From: Bimuria novae-zelandiae CBS 107.79
Taxonomy: Eukaryota > Ascomycota > Dothideomycetes > Pleosporales > Didymosphaeriaceae
Assembly (NCBI GenBank): GCA_010015655.1
Contig: ML976674.1
Location: forward strand, 307,066 to 371,065
Reading direction: 5' to 3'
Length of the DNA stretch: 64,000 bases
Shown piece after piece: positions 55,677-64,000 of the stretch (position 1 is the stretch's first letter; the number at the start of each line of letters is the position of its first letter). The notes under the pieces were generated by a model. It was not told where the DNA came from. It worked only from the letters and a program-made list of their open reading frames with translations, and did not search any database. Made by a program: the position numbers and the translations under genes.

Positions 55677-55834
55677 GGGCACGTGGTCTAATGGTAAGAC
55701 GCTCCGCTCACTCCGTCTATATACAAAAGCATCAGACCGACTGCGCTTCCCTGTGGGGCACGACAGGTATATGCATAAGTATCGAAGGCGCGTGGTGGGT
55801 GGAGAAATACAGGTTCGAATCCTCGGCGTGTCCA
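55677..55834 (+). tRNA. tRNA-like gene 2 with a long insert
   Basis: A-box TGGTCTAATGG with D stem GTCT/AGAC, B-box GGTTCGAATCC, acceptor arms GGGCACG/CGTGTCC fully pairable, and a T5 run right after the 3' end. The anticodon stem CTCCG/TGGAG leaves loop start CTCACT (CAC, Val, if taken at face value). An insert of roughly 85 nt sits in the anticodon arm, far above normal tRNA intron length, and one extra C appears in the T stem. It is either a relic or a member of an unusual tRNA-derived family. Confidence 0.35.
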
Positions 55835-55958
55835 ATATTTTTGGCTCTGTATCACAAACGCTACCTCTATTTTAGGTCCCTTTGACCTCTGTCCAGAAAG
55901 TAAAACACCTCCAACTCCGATTGTTTTCATGGGAGGTATAGAAGGTGAGCAAAGAAAA

Positions 55959-56114
55959 AGACATATATTCTAGTGGCAAGACTCTCCGAATCTGTCATCC
56001 ATAATCCACGTTAGAATTCCTGGCATTTGGCACCGCGTTAGCGCTATTAATAGAACAGGTCGTGTATACGGAAGAGTAAGTGGAGAAGCGCGCGTTCGTT
56101 TCCTGCCGTGCTTG
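55959..56114 (+). pseudogene. tRNA-like unit 3, degenerate
   Basis: The A-box region is TATTCTAGTGGCAAGAC, the 3' half GCGTTCGTTTCCTGCCGTGCTT has a degenerate B-box, and a run of nine T follows at about 56125. The acceptor stem is mostly mispaired. It has the same layout and length as unit 2 (about 156 nt), with the CTCTCC anticodon-stem side and GTGGAG partner recognisable. Most likely it is a mutated sibling copy. Confidence 0.35.
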
Positions 56115-56438
56115 AGATCCTTGATTTTTTTTTATGTCATTGAAGCTCAAGCATTCGAGCTCGTTCTGCCAGAGGAGAGCAGGATTTTCCGTAATAGAAG
56201 GGAGTGGAAGTAAATACGTGCAGTCCCTAGCTGATGAACTTTTAAACACATGCCTTTTTGTATTGTACCAGTGTATACAAATCGCTTTCCTATCTCCCCG
56301 GCTTCCCGATCGCGCAACATCCGGCTCGCATCTGCTCACCTGCCCCATTTTTTGCGTCCACCCGAACAAACCGACAGCGCCCACCAACACTATATAAACA
56401 TCCAACACTAGCATTATGGCAGAGCAATGTAAAAAAGA

Positions 56439-56620
56439 GAGCATGTGGTCTAGTGGATAAGACGCTCTACGCATGGAGCCACTACCACGATGCTCCCCGA
56501 GCGTGCACTGGCATTTGCGCCGTGAGTGTGCGAACGTGAGGTGAGTGGGGATGTGCAAAAACTTTGATTTGCATGGAGGGATGGTATAGAGAGACTTGGG
56601 TTCGATTCCTGACGTGCTTG
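56439..56620 (+). tRNA. tRNA-like gene 4 with a long insert
   Basis: A-box TGGTCTAGTGG, D stem GTCT/AGAC, perfect B-box GGTTCGATTCC, acceptor arms GAGCATG/CGTGCTT all pairable allowing G-T, anticodon stem CTCTA/TAGAG, and a T4 run immediately downstream. The loop lacks the universal T33 and an insert of about 105 nt separates the two halves of the anticodon arm. The isotype cannot be assigned. The paired stems differ in sequence from units 1-3, so pairing has been kept while bases changed. Confidence 0.35.
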
Positions 56621-56746
56621 GCTTTTCATTGCAGGTTGAGATGGATGCGCTGACTTTTTGTTAAGTTTGTGTTGCGTATTGAAAGGACGTCCACAGATCT
56701 TCTTCTGGGTCGCTTTCTCCTCTGTACCCAACCGCGATACGTTGTC

Positions 56747-58258
56747 TCAAAAATCTAGCTTTGTCCATTTCTTTTTGTGCTTCTTCTTTTCTTCTTTTGT
56801 CTGGCTGGGCTCCGTTCCGACGGGATTTGTATGTGGGGGTGGCAAGTGCTGCCTGAAGCCCGCCCAGGTGTTGATCGCTTCGCTTGGAATATCTTGCGTG
56901 CCTTTTACAAGAGCTGGGTACGCTTCCACCTGGTCCCTTGGATGTTGAATTACCGTGGTAGGCTTGCTCTTGCTGAACTGGAGCTGAGGTGGGCGTAGAT
57001 GCGAATCATCGCGTCGGATTACTAGCGTGGGTGCGTTGTTGTTGAGAAGCTCCGCTGTGTCGGGGCTTCCCGAGGAAGCAGTAGTCTTGCTCTCTAATAT
57101 ATGTCGTCGTCTTTGCTCACTTCTCTCCTTTTCCAGCTTCAGGAACTCGGACCAAAGTGGAGGTCCCTTGTTTCCTGGATGACTGGGAACCGAAAACAAT
57201 GCTGGGAACGGATCGGGATCCGAGTTCTGGTCCTCTTTGGCGGCAGTACGTGGCTTCTCGGTTTTCTGTAGGAGTGCCGCCTTCAAATCTTGCGTGGCTT
57301 GAGTCGTCCAAAAACCATTCGGGGAGCCTTTCAATGTCTCGGCTTCGAGTTCGATTGGTGGAAAATTGCGTGTGTATGAAGCCTGCATCTTGCTTGTAAA
57401 GCTTTCACGATCCTCGTCCTTCTCTTTGTTCCGTCTGGCGACCAATGTCAAATATCGTACCCGAGGATCTAAGTGAGTATCTCCGAGTTGCAGAAATTCC
57501 TCTGAGAACTTCATGCCGTAGAATACGAGGAGTCGAAGTACCTCGAGAGACTGGTCATCCAATCGCATCCGGTATATGCCATCGCCTCTCGTGTGCTGCC
57601 TCGTGGAGCCGCGACCCAAGCCCTGCCCATACCTGTCTTCGCTCAAAATCAACCTTTGAAATATCTTGTCCGTGACACACGCGGTCGCCCCTCTCTGAAG
57701 CAGATATTCCACTAGATCGGCAAGCCTGTGCTCGCAAGCAAGCGCCAACGGTGTCAATTTCGGCACGGCGAAGTCATCAAGATCTTTGGTCGAGTTGATC
57801 AGAATGCGCGCAATGGCATTGTTGCCTTTCTTCATGGCGACGGCAAGCGGCGTGGCCTTGGACCACAGTTCCAGAATTCCCACATCGGCCCCTGCATTTA
57901 CAAGTATTTTCACGATACGTAGGTTATCCCTGGCAACCGCTAAATGTAGCGGAGGCGGGCTTCGTCCTAGGAGCCAATATTCAGAAGTAGTGTTGATATC
58001 TGCGTGCAATCGTACGAAGCGGCACACTGCCTCCACGCAGTTCTTTCTCACAGCGCATGGGAGCCCGTTGCTCCCTTGGAGGTTGATGTTGCGACGATAC
58101 AGAGTATCGATCAAGGCGGTGCGTATTCGTCGGCTGGCTCGGGTCAAACGCCCCAGGTCGCGTTGGTTCGGAAGGTGTTCAGCGATCAGGAGCAAGAGTT
58201 CAGTAGGTAGGCTCAGCAAGCCCGTAGGGTGCCCGAGGTCCGCTGCGTGAGTCTTCAT
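56747..58258 (-). CDS. F-box and ankyrin-repeat protein
   Basis: 503 residues, no intron needed. The F-box-like segment at about residues 14-55 reads LLSLPTELLLLIAEHLPNQR and LTRASRRIRTALIDTLYRRN. Ankyrin repeats at about 98-200 show PPLHLAVARDNLRIVKILVN, AGADVGILE, TPLAVAMKKGNNAIARILIN and TPLALACEHRLADLVEYLLQ followed by RGA. The rest is charged and low in complexity, with a lysine-rich C-terminus (KEEKKKHKKKWTKL). F-box proteins dock substrates to SCF ubiquitin ligases through Skp1; F-box/ankyrin combinations are expanded in filamentous ascomycetes and their substrates are mostly unknown. The start is the ATG at 58258-58256. Confidence 0.85.
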   Translation of the reverse strand: MKTHAADLGHPTGLLSLPTELLLLIAEHLPNQRDLGRLTRASRRIRTALIDTLYRRNINLQGSNGLPCAVRKNCVEAVCRFVRLHADINTTSEYWLLGRSPPPLHLAVARDNLRIVKILVNAGADVGILELWSKATPLAVAMKKGNNAIARILINSTKDLDDFAVPKLTPLALACEHRLADLVEYLLQRGATACVTDKIFQRLILSEDRYGQGLGRGSTRQHTRGDGIYRMRLDDQSLEVLRLLVFYGMKFSEEFLQLGDTHLDPRVRYLTLVARRNKEKDEDRESFTSKMQASYTRNFPPIELEAETLKGSPNGFWTTQATQDLKAALLQKTEKPRTAAKEDQNSDPDPFPALFSVPSHPGNKGPPLWSEFLKLEKERSEQRRRHILESKTTASSGSPDTAELLNNNAPTLVIRRDDSHLRPPQLQFSKSKPTTVIQHPRDQVEAYPALVKGTQDIPSEAINTWAGFRQHLPPPHTNPVGTEPSQTKEEKKKHKKKWTKLDF

Positions 58259-59428
58259 TTAGAAGAAGCGTGCCGTGAAGGTTTGGTGGGCATTCAGAAA
58301 ATGTGTGTGCGGTGGCTGAAAGAATATGGTGCGCTTCAAGATCTCTAGCGCTCGGGTCGCACAACGGGCGGGGAAAGTCACGTGATCTGGTGCGCACCTG
58401 GGCACCTGGGCGGTTTCCAGAGCTTTCGCGCCCGGGTTTCGGTCGCGCTCTTGCATGATTCTGCCTTAAAGAAGACTATACATAAGTTCTGAGAAGAAAA
58501 TACACGAGTCTGACTGAGCTAGCGACATCTTGAGGGAGGCGCAGTTCCCCGTTTCGACATATCATTTCTTTCACCCAAAATCATTGCACTTCACAGTCCT
58601 TACAGCCAGGCCACTTGCCATAGCTTCCAATCGTACGTTTGCTAAACAGAAAACGACGAGTGCAGTTACACTACAGTCTTTGTTGTTTCATGGAATGTCC
58701 TACCAACGTCTCCGTGTTCCTCGTCCAACTGCTTCCAACTCACTGGAACTCGCATCCATGTTCTCTGCTCCTCTGGCGGAGAAATCAAATGTCCTAAAAG
58801 AATATATACCCTTCCCAAGATAGGGTGTTCTGGTGCTGCCAATCGGCTCCCTCGCTTCGAACCAGTTGAATCAGTCGAATGGTGTAAGCAACGGACGTAG
58901 TTGGATTTTCGGTATTTTGCGGAATGGAGTAAATGTGTTGGCGTGCAGCGTGACAGATATAGCGGAGCGGTGGTGGGACTGTCGGATACGCACCGAGCGA
59001 GAGGTTGCGATAGAGAGATTTGATCATGCCGCGCAACAGGTGGATATATAGAGCATATTGATTCTCTGCAGCTGCGGGTGGAGCATTTTGCTCACATGGA
59101 GATTCTGTCATGATCTTGGAGGTAGAACAAATTTACCAAATATACAGTTAGATCTGGGATTACTAAACGTGCGCATCGCAGAAGAAGAGGCTGGATATCT
59201 TTGATAAATTCCGAGCCTCGGTGAAGATAGAATAAGTCTTAAAATTCCACGGTGATTGAATTCAAGTTGACATGTGCTATCTTTCATATTCTTCAATCCC
59301 CCTCATGCTTTCCTTGTTCCCAGCAATGAATCGTAAAAGTTTGATCTCGACTAGCGATAAACATGAAGCCCTTAAACAACAACAATAGGCGAATCCTAGG
59401 TCCAATAAACAGTGTTGCATGTAGCACT
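58259..59428. other. Intergenic region, no gene recognised
   Basis: Short frames on both strands (for instance 58530-58823 plus and 58794-59111 minus) overlap each other and have no domain signal. About 58260-58450 is the probable promoter of the F-box gene. Confidence 0.5.
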
Positions 59429-60301
59429 TCATCCTAAATTTCCCCCTCGGATCTCCTGCTTGAATCTTGTCCGCCACTCCGCATAATCATTCTCCCCTCT
59501 CTTCACATGAGGTAGCCAAAAGTGGTTCTGAGCATCCTTATCAAGCGCATTACATACGTTACGGTTCTCCGCTGGGCTAATTAGTAGCCCCAACACCGCG
59601 AACAGCCTCTTTGAAATCGGTTGGTCCATGCCTACAAACCACCAATTCCTCATTCTGACCTGCCGGAGAAGCATCCTTCCGTTGAAAATTTCGTGCACGG
59701 GTTCTCCACTAACCGAGTGCACAGATTCTTCTCAATTCCTTCCTTGATAAAATGCAGGATGGTGACGCGCGTACGTGGGATGGCTGCGGGAATCTTACCG
59801 CGGGAAATAGCGTCCTTGATGTACAGTATGTCGCAATGGATCTCCCAGAAAGAGGCTGCTGTGACGCTTTGGTCATGTTTTCTGCTCAAGCTTTCGATGT
59901 TGAAGTCCTGCGCGAGTGAATCGAAGAGGCAGGTATATGGGTAGGTTTTGGTTGCGGATGCCATAATGAGTGTGGTCCAGGTATCTTGAAAATGATGAGG
60001 AAGGAAGGCACAATTATACCCTGATACCACTTGAATGATGGTCTTAAAGTGTGACTGTTCATGTGCATAGGAGGAGTCTTGCGTTAGTAGACAAGGAGCA
60101 TTCAGGAACGTGATGCGATCACGCGGCTTGGATGCATTTGTGAAGGCCATTTAAATGCGCCTTCACTTGATTCGTGTTTCTAGCAACAAACGATAATATT
60201 TTTCTAGCTAGTGGACCAAGGTAGAGCATATCAGTATGTCCAGTCACTGGATTCGAGTCTTCAGGTGTGGGGCCATACGATGAGCCCAAGTCCGAAGCCA
60301 T
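59429..60301 (-). pseudogene. Hypothetical minus-strand locus with frame changes
   Basis: Three overlapping minus-strand frames follow one another: 60301-60119 (start MASDLGSSYGPTPEDSN), 60150-59650 (MAFTNASKPRDR to CFSGRSE, 166 residues) and 59722-59429 (ending KQEIRGGNLG). The overlaps read as one protein-like text with +1/-1 shifts and no convincing splice sites at the joins, so a decayed gene is more likely than three genes. I recognise no domain. Alternatively it is a real multi-exon gene that I have not resolved. Confidence 0.35.
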
Positions 60302-60599
60302 AAATCCATGAACGATAGCCTCCAGAAATGATATTCAACTACTGCTAAAAGCAATGTATGAATGGAGGATAATTGATCTACCTGAGGGCAGCGATCGCAT
60401 CATATCTACTGATTCATACAAGTTGACCGACCAGATCGCTTTTCCATGCTTCATAGTAAACAGATCCCTTTATCTAGTATTCCAGTAGATGAAGACTTGA
60501 ATCTTTCATAGAGCACCATTCTCTTTCGTTTGTTGGATTTGTGAGCAATTCAATGATAACAAACAGTTGTGACGAGATGGGTTGATTCGCGTCATTAAA

Positions 60600-60935
60600 T
60601 TACCAGCTGCTAGAAGCGCACCCTTCCATACGATCCAAGGCTCGGCGCGGATATCCCTGAAGCGATGTGTGGAGACTCAAATTTATGCATAGACTGTGCC
60701 ACGATCTCAGTTCTTCATCCAAACGCTCGTTTGAGATTCTCAACACAGTGTGCAAGGCGCGCAGCAATGAGGAGTATTCTTTCCCATTGTTAATGAAGCG
60801 GGATATCCACAGTATTTCTTCAACTATCTCTTTGCAGGTCCAGTCAAGATCTTGGACAGCCTTAAAGACCTCCTCAGTTTCTACCGTGAGATCTTGGCAC
60901 AAGAAAGCCAACAAAGGTTCAAAAGGCGTCCCCAT
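60600..60935 (-). CDS. Hypothetical protein or first exon, 111 residues
   Basis: Start MGTPFEPLLAFLCQDLTVET; helix-rich (EEVFKAVQDLDWTCKEIVEE, then RALHTVLRISNERLDEELRS). It ends SSW then TAA, where GTAATT could act as a 5' splice site (about 60602-60597) leading towards the locus at 60301-59429. It is followed by about 300 bp without a clear continuation. No family recognised. Confidence 0.35.
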   Translation of the reverse strand: MGTPFEPLLAFLCQDLTVETEEVFKAVQDLDWTCKEIVEEILWISRFINNGKEYSSLLRALHTVLRISNERLDEELRSWHSLCINLSLHTSLQGYPRRALDRMEGCASSSW

Positions 60936-61114
60936 GTCTGATAACTAGAATTCTATTCGCTTGGAATCGTTGTATCTTTGATGAGAACTGATTTGTACCG
61001 TGACTTCTGGAATTGTCTAAGGACAGGAGGAGTATCGGTAGGCTGAAGGTAAAGAGCAAGTTGGTCTCCCTCTGAAGACATTCACCACTTTTTAAATGAG
61101 GTCTAACCCATCAT

Positions 61115-61976
61115 GCCGGATATATCACGAGTTTACTCGACCCGTGTGCTCGCGCCTATGTACTGGGTGCCCCCAAGCCTGTGGAGTCGTTTCTTGCAGC
61201 GATCGAGGTTGGGAAAGAGTTGGGTATGTAAAGACTACCACGATGTCAAAATGGGATAGAATAGGAAAGCAGGCTCAATAACATTTAACGACGTCGCCAA
61301 AACGGCTGCTAGGGACGAGCAGTTCAAGACGTACAAAGCTGAAATGTAAGGACAGGCAATTGTCCTGCAGCAACGGCGGGAACTTGCGAAGAAGTTGACA
61401 GGCCATGAAATTGTGTTCGACTGGGAGCTTCCTCGAATACCACATGGTCAATACATGTGGAAGTGGAGTATAAAGCAAGTCGTTGATCGGGCTGCGCTGG
61501 CCGCTCCGTTCGGTGACGTGCCATGGGGTCGACAGGACAAGCCAAACAAGCAGGATATGCACGATTTTCATATGGGCGTGCGCGCTGTGTATCCCGACAG
61601 ACTCTTCGCATTTGGATTCATTGGGGCCTATTATTTTACCCAGGGCGAGTATACCGCCGCAGAGCTTGAGTCTTTCCACCCAGACATCGCTCGCGACTAT
61701 GGCGTGGTGTGGCAAGTGCAGCCAATTTGGGCCACCCAGGGGCTATCTTTGCATGCAAGACAGTTCGCGAAGGCATTCGTGGAGAAGGGTATGGCGGGCT
61801 ATTCGCGAGAGGTCGCGGAGCCCGCCATAGAAAGTATGCCCACCGATAAGCACGGCAAGCCAACAGCGCGGGGTGGCTACCTGGCGGACGCTTTCTTTGA
61901 TGTCGTAGCTGCAGGGAAATCGCAAGCAAGAAGTAGGGTGACAAAACTTAACGGAATTGATGATCCTAATTCGTGA
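61115..61976 (+). pseudogene. Isocitrate lyase-like gene, 5'-truncated
   Basis: Two exons of the C-terminal half of an isocitrate lyase-family enzyme. Exon 61115-61223 reads AGYITSLLDP and RAYVLGAPKPVESFLAAI; intron 61224-61272 (GTATGT to GCAG, 49 nt) restores the frame to SITFNDVAKTAARDEQF; a TAA follows at 61347-61349 where Gln would fit; then KLTGHEIVFDWELPR, MGVRAVYPDRLFAFG, VWQVQPIWATQGLSLHARQF and EKGMAGYSREVAEP. The family cleaves isocitrate (or methylisocitrate) to succinate plus glyoxylate (or pyruvate). The N-terminal half, including the catalytic KKCGH loop, is absent, and upstream sequence contains no remnant. The protein is therefore dead by truncation as well as by nonsense. The substrate of the parent gene cannot be told. 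Confidence 0.75.
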
Positions 61977-62110
61977 TATTGAGGTTGCGGGTGGTGTTGG
62001 ATCCGAAGGCTATCCGAAGTTCCTAAAGTTGCCAGATCCATGAATCCATGGATTGATGTTCGTCACGTGCATTCATGCTAATCTGAAGCGAACCAATTAA
62101 GGCCACGCAT

Positions 62111-63900
62111 ATGCGTGGCGCCCTGCCGAAATTTGATAACGGCCCTACAAACCACTACCTGTTCCTCTTGCAAATGATCACGGCCTTAAGAGAATCGCCA
62201 TCTATGGAGGAAGATGACGGCCCGCTGGCCAAACGACTGAAATCGAATGCTTGTCTGCGGTGCGGTAAGCGCAAAGTCACCTGGGCAGCGTCTGCCATTG
62301 GGCATTGGCGAATTTGCTGACCAGAGGCACAGCAAAGGTGTGACAACAGCAGGCCATGCGCTAATTGCACTCGATCAAACCGACAGTGCATCGAACCGTC
62401 CTTGGGTGCTGAGACACAAAGTTACGGACATGCTGCGCACGATTCGCTGGACTGGCCGACATCGCTTTGCTGGAGGAGCCCGTATCTCGTCTAGAGGACA
62501 GCCACTTCGGCCACGATCAAGGAATTCACCGCACCCAGCCAGATCCGCGAGCCGTTCAAAGTTGGCCAACCGGCGCCGCATTGAGTTTCAACCCAGCCTT
62601 ACGTTCACCCAGCACATCCTCAGATGCTTGTTCACCTCTCGATCCAGGAGATCATCTCAGCGTTGAGGCCAGGGAAGAATTATTCTCACTCTACATTGAG
62701 AAAGTGCACTCAAGATACCCATTTCTTCGCATTGACCATTTGAAACAGAACCTGTACCCTTGTTCAAGGTTTTTCTGCAATTTGATATATTCTATTGGTC
62801 TGCTTTTGGGCACTCAGGCCCCGTCAACTCATCCGGCTATAGTGAGGAGTGGTGCTACGATTTTGCAGTTAAGAATCATTTACCTGCAGTCTTTGCGCAA
62901 GCGGATCGACTGTTACACATACAAGCTCACCTTCTCTTAAGCATGCGTGCCTTGTTCTCTCCATCCACCGAAGGAATCATTTCCGCCGATTTAACAGTGC
63001 GCTACTGCGTGATGACACAGCTTCATTTAGCTGATTCAGAGCCTCCCGCCACGAATGCCGCAATCAAGATAATGATTCAGATGCGGCGGCGCATTTGCTG
63101 GTCAGCCTACGCCCTCGGCCGGACCGTGGCAGCCGTCTTCAATCTCCCGTTCTGTACCCCCGACTCGCAGATCTCTGTTAACTGTTTGTAAACATCAACA
63201 ACAGCGAGCTCGAGGCTTGCTGTCAGGTAGCTTTCCCCAGCGATCCTCCCAGCTTTCCGGTCTCACAAACGTATCGGCAGCCATGCACGTCGTCTACCGT
63301 CGGCAAATCCAATCGGAGACCCTCAACACAACTCTGCACCGCGACTTTTAGACATCAATGGACACGCATCATCGCTGGCGATTGCGTGTTATCGAGAAAC
63401 TGGATAAATGGCGCTCCCTCTGCCACTGCTATGCTGACAAGGACGTCATCAAATTCTCTAACAGCGAGTGGCTGCATATGATCTACAATTACAGTCTCGC
63501 TATGCTCCACCAACCAACCAAAACAACAGCGAGCAAGTCAGCAGGCGATCGGACCGTGAAAGCGTGCACGCAGACATTGCTTGTCTTCCCGAACTTCCAG
63601 AGGTAGAGGCCGCTGACGGACCTGTAGCTTAGTCTCATCGAACGGTTTAAATGCGGCGTAGCATTGCTATATTGTTTCTTTGCTACGCCGCCGGAGAAAG
63701 GGTCAACCACCTATGAAACGCTGGATGTGTCGGAGGCTGTGCGAGCGTGTAGTATCACCCTGTCGCTTTTGGCGGAAAGGTGGCCACACACGAAATGCGT
63801 ACGCGACAGCTTCGATTTGCTGGCTCGAAAGATTCCGCTGTTTGAACTGAATGGGACGAAGGCAACGAGCCGCATGCGAGGTGAGTCGGCAGATGCTCTA
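62111..63900 (+). pseudogene. Zn(II)2Cys6 transcription factor with fungal regulatory domain, frameshifted
   Basis: In-frame ATGs at 62111, 62174 and 62204 precede SNACLRCGKRK. A 57-nt intron (62276-62332, GTCACC to GCACAG, branch CTGAC) joins this to QRCDNSRPCANCTRSNRQC, giving the exact spacing C-x2-C-x6-C-x5-C-x2-C-x6-C of a GAL4-type binuclear cluster. After about 62460 the frame shifts by one to a coiled-coil-like LEEPVSRLED, shifts again near 62750 into the regulatory domain (SADLTVRYCVMTQLHLADSE, RRRICWSAYALGRTVAAVF), and again near 63185 and 63610 (WLHMIYNYSLAMLHQPTK, SEAVRACSITLSLLAERWP). Such factors bind CGG-type sites in promoters. At least three frame breaks without splice sites make it a pseudogene; it may run past the window end. 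Confidence 0.75.
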
Positions 63901-64000
63901 AGAGCTCCTGTCTCAAATCGAGCTTCCTGTGGTTCAACGGGGCACTCACCGTGTGGTGCGCGAGATGATGAAAGGAGCTTCCCACGACTTCTAAACACAC

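Noticed and set aside
55563..56948. Small ORFs across the tRNA-like cluster
   Set aside because: They cross the tRNA-like units and each other without domains or consistent codon use.

Overview
The window looks like a nuclear contig of a filamentous ascomycete (Pezizomycotina; Dothideomycetes is my guess, not shown). The evidence is short GT-AG introns of about 50 nt with CTAAC/CTGAC branch points, fungal-specific protein families (HAL/SAT4 kinase, Zn2Cys6 factor with a fungal-type regulatory domain, ACAD11-like enzyme with a peroxisomal SKL end), and a transposon block carrying the signature of repeat-induced point mutation (RIP): CpA to TpA transitions, TAA/TAG where Gln or Trp is expected, and long reading frames that survive without indels.

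Bases 1 to about 44,305 are a nest of mutated mobile elements with no intact host gene. In order: a two-gene Tc1/mariner-like element (about 165-3090); a piggyBac-like element (4211-13349) whose left terminal repeat is split by a Ty3/Gypsy chromovirus (4232-11074); a solo LTR (14493-14882); a Ty1/Copia element (14908-21420) holding a short single-gene LTR element (16903-18706) and a fresh solo LTR (20983-21222); a second Gypsy element (21964-37054) holding a Copia element (24894-30563) and a reversed copy of the short LTR element (32025-33950); and a Tc1/mariner element (37257-44303) split by a reverse-strand Copia (38437-43760). For each LTR insertion I could match equal or nearly equal LTR pairs and/or a 5-bp target duplication, so the order of insertion can be read directly.

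Bases 44,306-58,258 are ordinary genic DNA: a long gene-free upstream region, a HAL/SAT4-type protein kinase (47440-48981), a SLP1-type SUN-domain ER membrane protein (49891-52887), an ACAD11-like acyl-CoA dehydrogenase with two introns and a PTS1 (53430-54951), four tRNA-like Pol III units with unusually long anticodon-arm inserts (55246-56620), and an F-box/ankyrin protein on the minus strand (56747-58258).

From 58,259 to the end the genes are in decay: an unresolved minus-strand hypothetical locus (59429-60935), a 5'-truncated isocitrate lyase-like pseudogene (61115-61976), and a Zn2Cys6 transcription factor pseudogene (62111 to about 63900). The three intact protein genes are housekeeping-like and unrelated in pathway; the last two pseudogenes lie in the same orientation 134 bp apart and may be relics of one metabolic locus.
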